Of a DNA stretch of 64,000 bases, positions 1 through 7,807 are shown in pieces. The notes beneath the pieces are model-generated. The model ran no database searches, was not told the DNA's origin, and worked only from the letters and a program-made list of their open reading frames with translations. The translations under genes were made by a program, and so were the position numbers. Position 1 is the first letter of the stretch. Each line of letters begins with the position of its first letter. Source of the stretch: Glycocaulis abyssi (GTDB lineage Bacteria > Pseudomonadota > Alphaproteobacteria > Caulobacterales > Maricaulaceae); assembly GCF_041429775.1 (NCBI RefSeq), contig NZ_CP163421.1, positions 1,885,001 through 1,949,000 on the forward strand, given 5' to 3'.

Positions 1-797
1 GCGCCCCAGAACACGCCGAGAATATCGCGGCTGTTGAGCAGGGCCAGATTGAGCGGAACTTTCGGGATCGGCCCGGCCGCAAAGCCGATGACGAGATAGC
101 GCCCACCCCAGCCGGTCGCGCGCAGCGCCGCTTCGGAATAATCCCCGCCGACGGGATCGTAGACCACGTCCACGCCCTTGTTTGCCGTGATCTCGCGCAC
201 GCGGGCCTTCAGGTCCTCGGTGGCATAATTGATCAGCTCGTCGGCCCCGCCCTCGCGCGCGATTTCCAGCTTCTCTGCCGAGCTGGCGGCTGCGATCACC
301 TTCGCGCCCATGGCTTTCGCCAGCTGCACGGTGGCAAGGCCAACGCCACCGGCAGCGCCCAGCACCAGCACGGTCTCGCCGGGTTGCAGCTTCGCGCGCT
401 GTTTGAGCGCGTGGTAGGAGGTGCCGTAGATCGTGGTGAAGGCAGCGGCATGCTCAAAGCTCATTGCGTCGGGGATGGGGATTACCTGGGCTGCGGGCGC
501 AACGGCCTGCTCGGCAAACCCGCCCAGCATGGTCGCCACGATCACCCGGTCGCCCGGCTTGAAGCCGGCGGCGCCCTTGCCAAGCTCGGAGACCACGCCG
601 GCGCATTCCGTTCCCGGAATGAAGGGGAAGGGCGGCTGGGCCTGATACTTGCCCTCAACCAGAAGGATATCGGGGAAATTGACGCCCGCTGCCTTCACAT
701 CAACCTGCACAAAGCCCTCATTCAGCGGCGGAGCGTCCACCTCGGCGACTTCCAGATTCTCGTAGGGGCCAAATTCCTTGCAGATCAAAGCGCGCAT
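1..797 (-). CDS. NADPH:quinone oxidoreductase, MDR/zeta-crystallin family (C-terminus cut by window edge)
   Basis: Reading leftward from an ATG at 797, the frame stays open to base 1, giving about 265 residues of a family usually near 325. It starts MRALICKEFGPYENLEV. A GroES-like N-terminal half contains AAGVNFPD and PGTECAGVV, followed by the nucleotide-binding motif GAAGGVGLATVQLAKA (AxxGxxG type) of a Rossmann fold. The zinc-ligand pattern of alcohol dehydrogenases is absent, as in quinone oxidoreductases. The family transfers electrons from NADPH to quinones or enoyl-type acceptors in the cytosol. The gene is divergent from the Rieske oxygenase at 965, and the 167-bp gap probably holds both promoters. 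The stop codon lies outside the window. Family call is firm; substrate is unknown. Confidence 0.9.
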   Translation of the reverse strand, partial: MRALICKEFGPYENLEVAEVDAPPLNEGFVQVDVKAAGVNFPDILLVEGKYQAQPPFPFIPGTECAGVVSELGKGAAGFKPGDRVIVATMLGGFAEQAVAPAAQVIPIPDAMSFEHAAAFTTIYGTSYHALKQRAKLQPGETVLVLGAAGGVGLATVQLAKAMGAKVIAAASSAEKLEIAREGGADELINYATEDLKARVREITANKGVDVVYDPVGGDYSEAALRATGWGGRYLVIGFAAGPIPKVPLNLALLNSRDILGVFWG

Positions 798-964
798 GCG
801 GCGTGTCCTTTTTGCGAACGGGTCGGTTCGCCCAGACCATAGAGGCCAAGGCGCACCAAGGGCAATGCGCGCCTGCCTCACGGCTCCTGGTGCGGCCCTC
901 TGACACTTGATGGCGCTGGCGCTTCGCCGCATAAGGCTTGGGTCACGCCAGCGAGGCCCGCCCC

Positions 965-2050
965 ATGTTTCTGCGCAATATCTGGTATTATGCCTGTCCG
1001 GCGAGCGATCTGAAGCCGGGCAAGATGCTGCACAAGGTTCTCCTGGGCGAGCCGGTCGTGTTTGCGCGCGGCAGTGACGGCGCAGTGTTCGCCTTGCGCG
1101 ATCTGTGCCCGCACCGGGGCGTGCCGCTCTCCGCGGGCCGCCTGTGCGCTGCGGGCAGCACGGTGGATGGCAAGACGCTGTCCGAGCCACAGATCGAATG
1201 CCCCTATCATGGCTGGCGCTTTGGCGCGGATGGGGCCTGCAAGGCCATTCCGGCGCTGGTCACCGGCCAGGAGATGGATGTCGGCAAGATCCGGGTGCGC
1301 CGCTATCCGGTGCGCGAGCTGCAGGGCAATCTGTGGATATGGATGCCGGCCGCCAGTGATGGCCCGGTGCTGGACGATACGGCCGAACCCGATCACGAAC
1401 CGCCCGTCATGCCGGAGGTGGGCGCGCGCACGCCTGCCCTGATCGAGCGGATGATATTTGACTGCCATGTCGATCACGCCGTCATCGGCCTGATGGATCC
1501 GGCGCACGGGCCTTATGTGCACCGATCTGTCTTCTGGCGCTCGGAAAAATCCATGCACGAGAAGGAGAAGGCGTTCGGCCCCAGCGAGCTGGGCTTTACC
1601 ATGCTGCCGCACACGCCATCGAAGAACTCGCGCTTTTACAAAATCCTGGGCGGCGATCTGACGACCGCGATCAGCTTCCGCCTGCCGGGCGTGCGCGTGG
1701 AGCATATCCAGGCCGGCACGCGCGGACATGTGGTGGGGCTGACGGCTGTTACGCCGGTCAATGAAACCACGACCGAAGTGACCCAGAGCTTCTACTGGAC
1801 GCTTCCCGTGCTGGGCGCGCTCAAACCGCTACTTCGCCCCTTTGCGCGCGGCTTCCTGAAACAGGATGGCGATATGGTGAACATCCAGAAGGAGGGGTTG
1901 AGGTTCGATCCCCGCCTGATGCTCATCAATGACAGCGATGTGCAGGCGAAATGGTATTTCCGCCTGAAGGATGCCTGGGAAAAAGGTGGAGGCATGCGGG
2001 CCGGATTTGAAAACCCGGTCAAACCCGCCACCCTGCGCTGGCGGAGCTGA
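965..2050 (+). CDS. Rieske [2Fe-2S] aromatic ring-hydroxylating oxygenase, alpha-subunit type
   Basis: 361 residues from the ATG at 965 (MFLRNIWYYACPASDL, a typical start for this family). An in-frame start at 938 would add nine unconserved residues. The Rieske ligands are clear: C48-P-H50 and C79-P-Y-H82. The catalytic half contains an Asp/His-rich stretch (DCHVDHAVIGLMDPAHG, about residues 162-178) that would carry the mononuclear iron ligands. The family inserts oxygen into aromatic or related rings, or demethylates methoxy-aromatics, using electrons from a separate reductase. No reductase or ferredoxin gene is nearby, so the electron donor must be encoded elsewhere. The AbgT-type transporter follows 78 bp downstream on the same strand. 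Substrate cannot be read from the sequence. Confidence 0.88.
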   Translation: MFLRNIWYYACPASDLKPGKMLHKVLLGEPVVFARGSDGAVFALRDLCPHRGVPLSAGRLCAAGSTVDGKTLSEPQIECPYHGWRFGADGACKAIPALVTGQEMDVGKIRVRRYPVRELQGNLWIWMPAASDGPVLDDTAEPDHEPPVMPEVGARTPALIERMIFDCHVDHAVIGLMDPAHGPYVHRSVFWRSEKSMHEKEKAFGPSELGFTMLPHTPSKNSRFYKILGGDLTTAISFRLPGVRVEHIQAGTRGHVVGLTAVTPVNETTTEVTQSFYWTLPVLGALKPLLRPFARGFLKQDGDMVNIQKEGLRFDPRLMLINDSDVQAKWYFRLKDAWEKGGGMRAGFENPVKPATLRWRS

Positions 2051-2128
2051 AATCAGGGCCAGGGCTGGACCCCGCCAGCCCTGCCGGGCAAGGTAGGCGT
2101 TTCCCCGAACAGCTGACGAGTTTGCCCC

Positions 2129-3760
2129 GTGACAGAAACGAGCCCTGCGACGCGCGCCGGAAAACGCGGTGCCATGACCCGCTTTCTTGATGGTGTGGAG
2201 TGGCTGGGCAATCTCCTGCCACACCCCGTCACCCTGTTTGCGATCCTGGCCGGGCTGATGATCCTGGCATCAGGACTGTTCGGCGGCGTGTTGCAGGTCG
2301 CGGTGGAAGACCCGCGCCCCGAGGGCGCGGCGGGGCGGGCCGCCGACGGCATGATCCGCGCCGTCAGCCTGATGAACGAGGATGGCTTCCGGCGCATCTT
2401 CACGAGCCTCACCACCAACTTCACCAGTTTTGCCCCGCTGGGCGTGGTGCTGGTGGCGATGCTGGGCGTGGGCGTGGCGGAAAAGTCCGGGCTTCTGTCT
2501 GCCGCCGTACGCTCCATCGTGCTGGGCGCGAACCGCCACACTGTCACCGTGGCGGTGGTGTTTGCGGGCGTATTGTCCAACACCGCTTCGGAGATGGGTT
2601 ATGTCGTGCTGGTGCCCCTGGCAGGCGCGGTGTTCTACGCGCTGGGCCGCCATCCGCTGGCGGGTATGGCCGCCGCGTTCGCGGGCACATCAGGCGGCTA
2701 TAGCGCGAACCTGCTGATCGGCACGATTGACCCGCTGCTGGCGGGCATCACGACCGAGGCCGCCCAGCTGATTGATCCGGGCTATGTCGTCTCGGCACCG
2801 GCCAACTGGTACTTCATGGTGATCTCGACCTTTATGATTACGATCATCGGGTCGCTCGTCACCATTTTCATCGTCGAGCCGAAGCTGGGCAAATATGATT
2901 CCAGCCGCGCCGACCCGGCCGTGCTCGACAAGAACATGATGCAGCCGGTCTCCGGCGCAGAGAAGAAGGGCCTGATGTGGGCGGGGATCGCCTCGCTGGC
3001 CGTGTTTGCTGCGATGGCCTGGACGCTCATGCCGCAGGTTGACCTGGCCGGCTGGCTGCCTGGCTGGGGCGCGCTTCGCAATCCCGATACCGGCTCGATC
3101 TTCCAGCAGGCTCCCTTCTTCATAGGGTTTGTGACCTGGATATTCCTGTTTTTCCTGATCGTCGGCTTTGCCTATGGCCGCGCTGCCGGGACGATGAAGA
3201 ACGACCGCGATGTCATTGACGGCATGGCGTCTGCCATCTCCACGCTCGGCCTCTACATCGTGCTGGTCTTCTTCGCCGCCCAGTTCGTGGCGTTTTTCGG
3301 CTGGTCGAATCTGGGCGCGATCACCGCCGTCACCGGCGCGCAATTTTTACAGGATACCGGCCTGACCGGCCCGGCCATCTTCATCGGCTTCATCCTGATG
3401 TGCTGCTTTGTGAACCTGATGCTGGGCTCTGCCAGCGCGCAATGGGCCGTGACCGCGCCGATCTTCGTGCCGATGCTGATGCTGGTGGGCTATTCGCCGG
3501 AGGTGATCCAGGCCGCCTACCGGATCGGCGATTCATCGACCAATATCATCACGCCCATGATGAGCTATTTCGGCCTGATCCTCGCCTGGATGACGCGCTA
3601 TGACAAAAAGCTGGGGATCGGCACCGTCATCGCGATGATGCTGCCCTACTCGATTGCTTTCCTTGTGAGCTGGATCGCGCTCTTCTTCCTGTGGACCTTC
3701 GCGCTGGGCATGCCGGTCGGGCCCGGTTCGCCCACTTTCTACGAAATGCCGGCGGGCTGA
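2129..3760 (+). CDS. AbgT-family transporter
   Basis: 543 residues from a GTG at 2129, or 528 from the ATG at 2174 (MTRFLDGVEWLGNLLPHP). The second start matches the family better because the first 15 residues are polar and unconserved. It is a polytopic inner-membrane protein with many hydrophobic segments and the family motif LGSASAQWAVTAPIFVPM followed by GDSSTNIITPMMSYF. AbgT proteins import p-aminobenzoyl-glutamate in Escherichia coli, and some relatives act as proton-driven exporters of sulfonamides or other aromatic acids. It follows the Rieske oxygenase on the same strand, so an aromatic substrate is plausible but unproven. It ends 12 bp from the convergent hydrolase gene. Confidence 0.9.
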   Translation: MTETSPATRAGKRGAMTRFLDGVEWLGNLLPHPVTLFAILAGLMILASGLFGGVLQVAVEDPRPEGAAGRAADGMIRAVSLMNEDGFRRIFTSLTTNFTSFAPLGVVLVAMLGVGVAEKSGLLSAAVRSIVLGANRHTVTVAVVFAGVLSNTASEMGYVVLVPLAGAVFYALGRHPLAGMAAAFAGTSGGYSANLLIGTIDPLLAGITTEAAQLIDPGYVVSAPANWYFMVISTFMITIIGSLVTIFIVEPKLGKYDSSRADPAVLDKNMMQPVSGAEKKGLMWAGIASLAVFAAMAWTLMPQVDLAGWLPGWGALRNPDTGSIFQQAPFFIGFVTWIFLFFLIVGFAYGRAAGTMKNDRDVIDGMASAISTLGLYIVLVFFAAQFVAFFGWSNLGAITAVTGAQFLQDTGLTGPAIFIGFILMCCFVNLMLGSASAQWAVTAPIFVPMLMLVGYSPEVIQAAYRIGDSSTNIITPMMSYFGLILAWMTRYDKKLGIGTVIAMMLPYSIAFLVSWIALFFLWTFALGMPVGPGSPTFYEMPAG

Positions 3761-3772
3761 TCGGCACGGGCG

Positions 3773-4972
3773 TTACTGCCGCGCGCCGGTGCCTTCAATG
3801 GCGCCTGCGGCAGCAGCAGCCGGTGCCAGAATGATCTCGGTGGCCTGGCGCACCACATTGACCGAAAGGCTCAAAGGCCCGCGTACCGCACCGGCCTGCT
3901 GGGGCGCTTCCACCCCGAAATCACGCGTGCCGGCAAACAGGGCGATAAGTTCCGGCGACATGGTCAGCGTGGAATGGCGCAGCGGATCGGCGGTGTTGAA
4001 GCCCGATACATCCACGACCGTCAGACGCAGATCCGCCACTTCCTCGACCGAACGCAGTGAACCCAGCCGGTCGGTCTGGCCGCGCAGCACGGCGGAGGCC
4101 CGCAAGGCGCGGTCACGGGTGGAGGTGAACACGATGAAATCAATGTCGGATGCGTCACCGATTGTGGCGAGCTGGCTACGGAAAACATCGACGCTGAGAT
4201 CAGGCGACATCAGGGCCACCTGGCCAATACGCGCCAGCACCTCACTCTCGCCCGCTTCCGACAGGTCACGCAGCGCTTCAAGCGTCAGCATCGAGCCCAT
4301 GGAATGGGCGATAATCATAATGCGGTCTGCCTGCGCGCGCGCAGCAAGGCGCAGCGTGTCTGCCAGACCGTCCCGGCTGATGAACACGCTGTCCAGATCA
4401 TAGGCATAGAAGCGCGGGTCGCCCGCGCTCGGCCAGGCAAAATAGAGCGGTACGCCCGGTATCTCGAAATCGTGCATCATCTGGGCAAAACGGAACAGGC
4501 CGCTGCCAAAGGTTTCATTATAGCCGTGAACGAAGACGACGAGGATGCGCTCTTCCTCGTCCAGCTGGGACAGCTTGCGGTTCAATCCGCCCAGAAAGGC
4601 GTCCTGCCCGTCCAGCGTCTCGGCAAAGGCCAGGGTGAAATGGCGCATCGGGTCCGGCGTCCCGCGCGGATAGCGGATGCGGCCCGGCTCACGCTCAGGC
4701 GGAATAGAAACCGTATGCACACCGTAGCTGAGCGCTTCTGAGCGCTCACGGCCAAACAGCGTGGCGTCGTGCACAGGCGCACGGCCGGAAACCGTCAAAA
4801 TGGGCTGCTGGGCAACCTCGCGGGGGAGTTCGGCAAACTCAGTGACGCTCAAGGTTGGCGCACACGCGCTGGCCGCACCCAATGCCAGCATGACGCCAAT
4901 TGTCCGGGCAAGCCGGGTCAGCCCTGCCGGGCCCGCATCTGCCGCAAGGCAAAGATATCTGCTGACATCCAT
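3773..4972 (-). CDS. Alpha/beta hydrolase of the DUF900 type, probable lipoprotein
   Basis: 399 residues if started at 4972. A hydrophobic segment ends in ASAC (lipobox) at about residues 34-37, preceded by TRLAR, so this looks like a lipoprotein signal. From 4972 the gene overlaps the end of the upstream ParA-like gene by 55 bp. The only in-frame ATG nearer the signal (about 4891) would leave almost no positive n-region, so the true start is uncertain. The hydrolase core has VVFVHGYNETF (oxyanion region), the nucleophile elbow AHSMGSM and a late Asp/His region, matching DUF900 esterase-like proteins. It is the last gene of the bactofilin/ParA string. Substrate unknown. Confidence 0.8.
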   Translation of the reverse strand: MDVSRYLCLAADAGPAGLTRLARTIGVMLALGAASACAPTLSVTEFAELPREVAQQPILTVSGRAPVHDATLFGRERSEALSYGVHTVSIPPEREPGRIRYPRGTPDPMRHFTLAFAETLDGQDAFLGGLNRKLSQLDEEERILVVFVHGYNETFGSGLFRFAQMMHDFEIPGVPLYFAWPSAGDPRFYAYDLDSVFISRDGLADTLRLAARAQADRIMIIAHSMGSMLTLEALRDLSEAGESEVLARIGQVALMSPDLSVDVFRSQLATIGDASDIDFIVFTSTRDRALRASAVLRGQTDRLGSLRSVEEVADLRLTVVDVSGFNTADPLRHSTLTMSPELIALFAGTRDFGVEAPQQAGAVRGPLSLSVNVVRQATEIILAPAAAAAGAIEGTGARQ

Positions 4973-5616
4973 CGGAAAAAGCCGCCATCCTCGAGGAAAA
5001 CCGAGGCGATATTGGTGTCACCCGGCTCGAAGTGGAAGACTTCGCGTAACGCCCGCGAGAAGGCAAGCGCTGGCGCGATCCTGACTGAATGTCCGCGGAA
5101 GGCGTCGCGTATCCGCAACGTCTGATCGTCGCTGAATACCTGATTGGGCACGAGCATGATCCGTGGACGATGCCCATTTGCCTGTGCCATGCGCGCAGCC
5201 GCCTCTTCCAGCTCCGGCAGATAGGCTTTGGTCGCCATGATGTCGGCGTCTGATACCGCCACCGGGACGAATATCGCATCGGGCTGGATGGCCGGCACCA
5301 TTGTATCGGCAGGAAAGCCCGCCGGTGTGTCGACAAACAGGACGTCGCTAGCTGAACGGCGGGTGTCCAGCGCAGAGCGCACGGCATCGGGCGCAACCTT
5401 GTGCCCCTCGCCGTGCTCGTCAGCCAGATAATAGGATTGCACGCCGGAGCCGGAAAAGCGGCGCACGGCATTGTACGTGGTACGCAGGCGATCAAAATCG
5501 ATCACACACACACGCAGATCGTATGTCGCGGCAAAATGGATGGCGCTGAGAAAGGCCAGCGTGCTTTTCCCCGCACCACCCTTGGCATTGGCGAACATAA
5601 TGGTGGTGCAGCTCAT
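4918..5616 (-). CDS. ParA/MinD-type P-loop ATPase
   Basis: 232 residues from the ATG at 5616 (MSCTTIMFANAKGGAGKST). An upstream in-frame start at 5634 adds six residues. The deviant Walker A motif KGGAGKST sits at residues 12-19, and the Walker B-like region is LFVDTPAGFPADTM. ParA/MinD ATPases dimerise on ATP and position chromosomes, plasmids, division proteins or polar clusters. No ParB-like gene or parS-like repeat is visible, so this is an orphan positioning ATPase rather than a partition cassette. It lies 46 bp downstream of the bactofilin gene on the same strand, and that pairing suggests a role in placing a cytoskeletal or polar structure. The partner is inferred from context only. 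Confidence 0.85.
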   Translation of the reverse strand: MSCTTIMFANAKGGAGKSTLAFLSAIHFAATYDLRVCVIDFDRLRTTYNAVRRFSGSGVQSYYLADEHGEGHKVAPDAVRSALDTRRSASDVLFVDTPAGFPADTMVPAIQPDAIFVPVAVSDADIMATKAYLPELEEAAARMAQANGHRPRIMLVPNQVFSDDQTLRIRDAFRGHSVRIAPALAFSRALREVFHFEPGDTNIASVFLEDGGFFRWMSADIFALRQMRARQG

Positions 5617-5662
5617 CGCCTTACCATCCTGCATCCCTCAACTGACGCTGCCGGTTTGCAGA

Positions 5663-6181
5663 TCAGGATTCGCTGTCGCTGTTGTCGCCGCTATCGCTGG
5701 CCGCCGGTGTGTCGGCCGGTTTCGGCGCCGCGCCGGTGTCACGGGCCGATTGCGAGATCGCAGAGCGCAGATTGCTTAAGGACGAGCTGCCCTCGGTGCG
5801 CGTGGCACGCCCTTGCGTGTTGATCTGGCCGATCAGCTGGGCGCCTTCATGGGCTTCCAGCGAGCCATAGGTGATCTGACCCTCAATGCGGCCGGCCTCG
5901 CGAATGGTCAGCTTGCCAGACAGTACCAGCGTGTCTTCCACACTGCCCATGATATCGGCGGTTTCGCTGGAGATGTCGCCTGCGACATGCCCCTTCTCGC
6001 CGACGATCAGGTGTACCGCGCGCAGCTTGCCGCTGAACTGGCCGTCAATACGGGCCGCGCCGTCAACATCGAGGACAGCCCCCTCCACGGAGCATTTTTC
6101 GCCCATGAAGAAGGCGAGTTCTTCGCCATTGTCGGGAATGCCAATCTTGGCAGGTTTGGAAGTGGTAGAGGAATTGCTCAT
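5663..6181 (-). CDS. Bactofilin (polymer-forming cytoskeletal protein)
   Basis: 172 residues. The central part (about residues 30-125) is the right-handed beta-helix of bactofilins, with repeating turns such as VDGAARIDGQFSGKL, VGEKGHVAGDI and SGKLTIREAGRIEGQI. The ends are polar and disordered, and the C-terminus is rich in Ser, Asp and Ala. Bactofilins assemble without nucleotide into filaments or sheets on the inner membrane and recruit cell-wall enzymes, for example at the stalk base in Caulobacter. The gene leads a string with the ParA-like ATPase and the DUF900 lipoprotein. The 213-bp region upstream (6182-6394) holds its presumed promoter and the end of the next gene. Confidence 0.93.
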   Translation of the reverse strand: MSNSSTTSKPAKIGIPDNGEELAFFMGEKCSVEGAVLDVDGAARIDGQFSGKLRAVHLIVGEKGHVAGDISSETADIMGSVEDTLVLSGKLTIREAGRIEGQITYGSLEAHEGAQLIGQINTQGRATRTEGSSSLSNLRSAISQSARDTGAAPKPADTPAASDSGDNSDSES

Positions 6182-6394
6182 GAGGGGACCCCAGCTCTTT
6201 TGTGATTTATCGCAGTGCTAGCCGATAGGCGGGTACTTATCCAGCACCGGACTGAGTGCAAGAGCAAGCCCCTGACACCATTATTAACAACTAGGTGGAG
6301 TCCCGCCGCCGGCATACGCGTGCCATGCCTGCATCAAAGTCAGGCGCCTGAGCCGGGCAGCGCAGCGCGCGCCCAGGCGATTCCCCTGCCCCGG

Positions 6395-6817
6395 CTAGTT
6401 CACGCCACGCAGGAACTGATTGGCGCTATTGGGAATGCAGGGCTGGCCATTGAAGGCGGAATTGAACGTGCCATAGACCACGCCATAGCTGCCGGGCCGG
6501 GTGGTCGAGGTGTAGCCCCGGCCATTATTGGCCCAGGGCGGACACAGATTGCCCGTCTGTCCGTAGACGGGCGATACCGGCGCGGATGAATACTGGCCGG
6601 AATGACGGCCCGGACGGCTGCCGGCTGGATGCTCTGCATACCGGCGTATCGCCGCGCGCTGGCGTGCCAGGCAGGCACTGTCATATCCGGCAAAGCTGCC
6701 ATCGTACCGGTAGACCGAGCACAGCTCGTAATCACCGGCAGACAGGCTCTGGGCCTCAGCCATATCGGCGAACGCTAACGCAGCGAGGCCGATAGCTCCC
6801 AGACATAAGCGCAGCAT
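6395..6817 (-). CDS. Small secreted protein of unknown function
   Basis: 140 residues from the ATG at 6817, which has a GGGAG ribosome site 8 bp upstream. An earlier in-frame start at 6832 adds five residues and lacks one. A clear Sec signal peptide ([22 protein letters not shown]) should be cleaved near residue 22. The mature part starts [18 protein letters not shown] and contains three cysteines (YELCSV, DSACLA and NLCPPW) plus another in QPCIPN, compatible with two disulfides in the periplasm. The composition is rich in Gly, Ser, Arg and Tyr. I do not recognise a domain. It lies in a short minus-strand run with the secreted gene at 6907. Confidence 0.7.
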   Translation of the reverse strand: MLRLCLGAIGLAALAFADMAEAQSLSAGDYELCSVYRYDGSFAGYDSACLARQRAAIRRYAEHPAGSRPGRHSGQYSSAPVSPVYGQTGNLCPPWANNGRGYTSTTRPGSYGVVYGTFNSAFNGQPCIPNSANQFLRGVN

Positions 6818-6906
6818 GAGCACGACTCCCAATCCGCTAAACCTGTACTGACGGCGCAGCAGTCAGCGTGAGCGTCAACACATGAACATGCGCTGAACAC
6901 CGCAGT

Positions 6907-7401
6907 CTAGGGGGCGCTGGATTCCAGAGCAGCAGAGCGCAGGCAGGCCAAAGCTGCGCGCAGCTGATCGTTCCTTGCATCACCATCGCCGAAAAGCGCC
7001 GTCTGCACGTCAATCTCCACCTGCTGCTGCCCGGTGGACGGGCGATGCTGGCCCGAACCGACACAGGTCAAAATCAGACTGCCAGCCCCGGCCGGTTCAA
7101 CGCGTATGACCATGGGCGCGGGTTCCTGCCAGTGGCCGCGTGCGGGCACATGCTGACGCGCGCAGGCTTCGAAGTCCGCCTCTTCCATGCAGGCGGCAAT
7201 GTGTCCGTGCGGCACCGCGAGAGGGTGACGAGAGAAAGCACCCATCGTGCTCATATACTGGATCAGCGCATCGCCAATCGCGCGCGCTTCATTGTCTGAC
7301 GAGACAAGCTGCACGGCATAGGGCGGCGGAATGGAGGCATGAGACGCGTTCACTGACAACACGCCGGCGGCGGCCAGAATAGCGGCAATTCTCAAGCGCA
7401 T
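6907..7401 (-). CDS. Secreted hypothetical protein
   Basis: 164 residues from the ATG at 7401, preceded by a strong GAGGGAGGG ribosome site. The longer frame to 7458 lacks one. The N-terminus MRLRIAAILAAAGVLSVNASHA is a Sec signal peptide with probable cleavage after ASHA. The mature part has pairs of Cys (IAACMEEADFEACARQH and later TCVG and LACLRS), suggesting disulfides. No catalytic motif or known family is recognised. The stop (6907) is about 90 bp before the next minus-strand secreted gene, so the two could be cotranscribed. Confidence 0.72.
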   Translation of the reverse strand: MRLRIAAILAAAGVLSVNASHASIPPPYAVQLVSSDNEARAIGDALIQYMSTMGAFSRHPLAVPHGHIAACMEEADFEACARQHVPARGHWQEPAPMVIRVEPAGAGSLILTCVGSGQHRPSTGQQQVEIDVQTALFGDGDARNDQLRAALACLRSAALESSAP

Positions 7402-7534
7402 GACAGACCCTCCCTCACCGCTGGAGAATACAGCGCACCCGGCATCGTGAATAGCCACCCGCTTTGGGCCCGGACATCACGTAGTATGGCCAGGAGCCAC
7501 CGTCAAAGCACCATCATGCGGAGAGAGAAAGCAA

Positions 7535-7610
7535 TGGTGCCCAGGGGCGGAATCGAACCACCGACACGCGGATTTTCAATCCGCTGCTCTACCAACTGAG
7601 CTACCTGGGC
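7535..7610 (-). tRNA. tRNA-Phe (GAA)
   Basis: 76 nt including an encoded CCA (complement of 7535-7537). The acceptor stem is GCCCAGG/CCUGGGC. The D-arm contains AGCUCAGUUGGUAGAGC, and the anticodon arm reads CGGAUUGAAAAUCCG with GAA at the complement of 7575-7577. The T-arm contains GGUUCGAUUCC. All arms pair well. It stands alone between a secreted-protein gene and a TonB receptor. Confidence 0.97.
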
Positions 7611-7807
7611 ACACTCCGGCAAACCGGAAGAGCGCGGTTTATAGGGCCGGTTTTTGCCCCTGTCCATGGGGGTTGGCGCATCTTGCGCCCACGCTTTGCA
7701 CATGAATGCCGGGCACTATGTGAACGCCCGTCACGCCTTGCCCCGCGCCAGTGCCGCTGCTAACCGGCTTGTCCCGACCCGTTCCCTGCCTGACGAGACA
7801 TACTCCC

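Noticed and set aside
4918-5616. ParA-like gene considered as MipZ or a chromosome-partition ParA
   Set aside because: No ParB, parS-like repeats or MipZ-specific features are seen; kept as an orphan family member.
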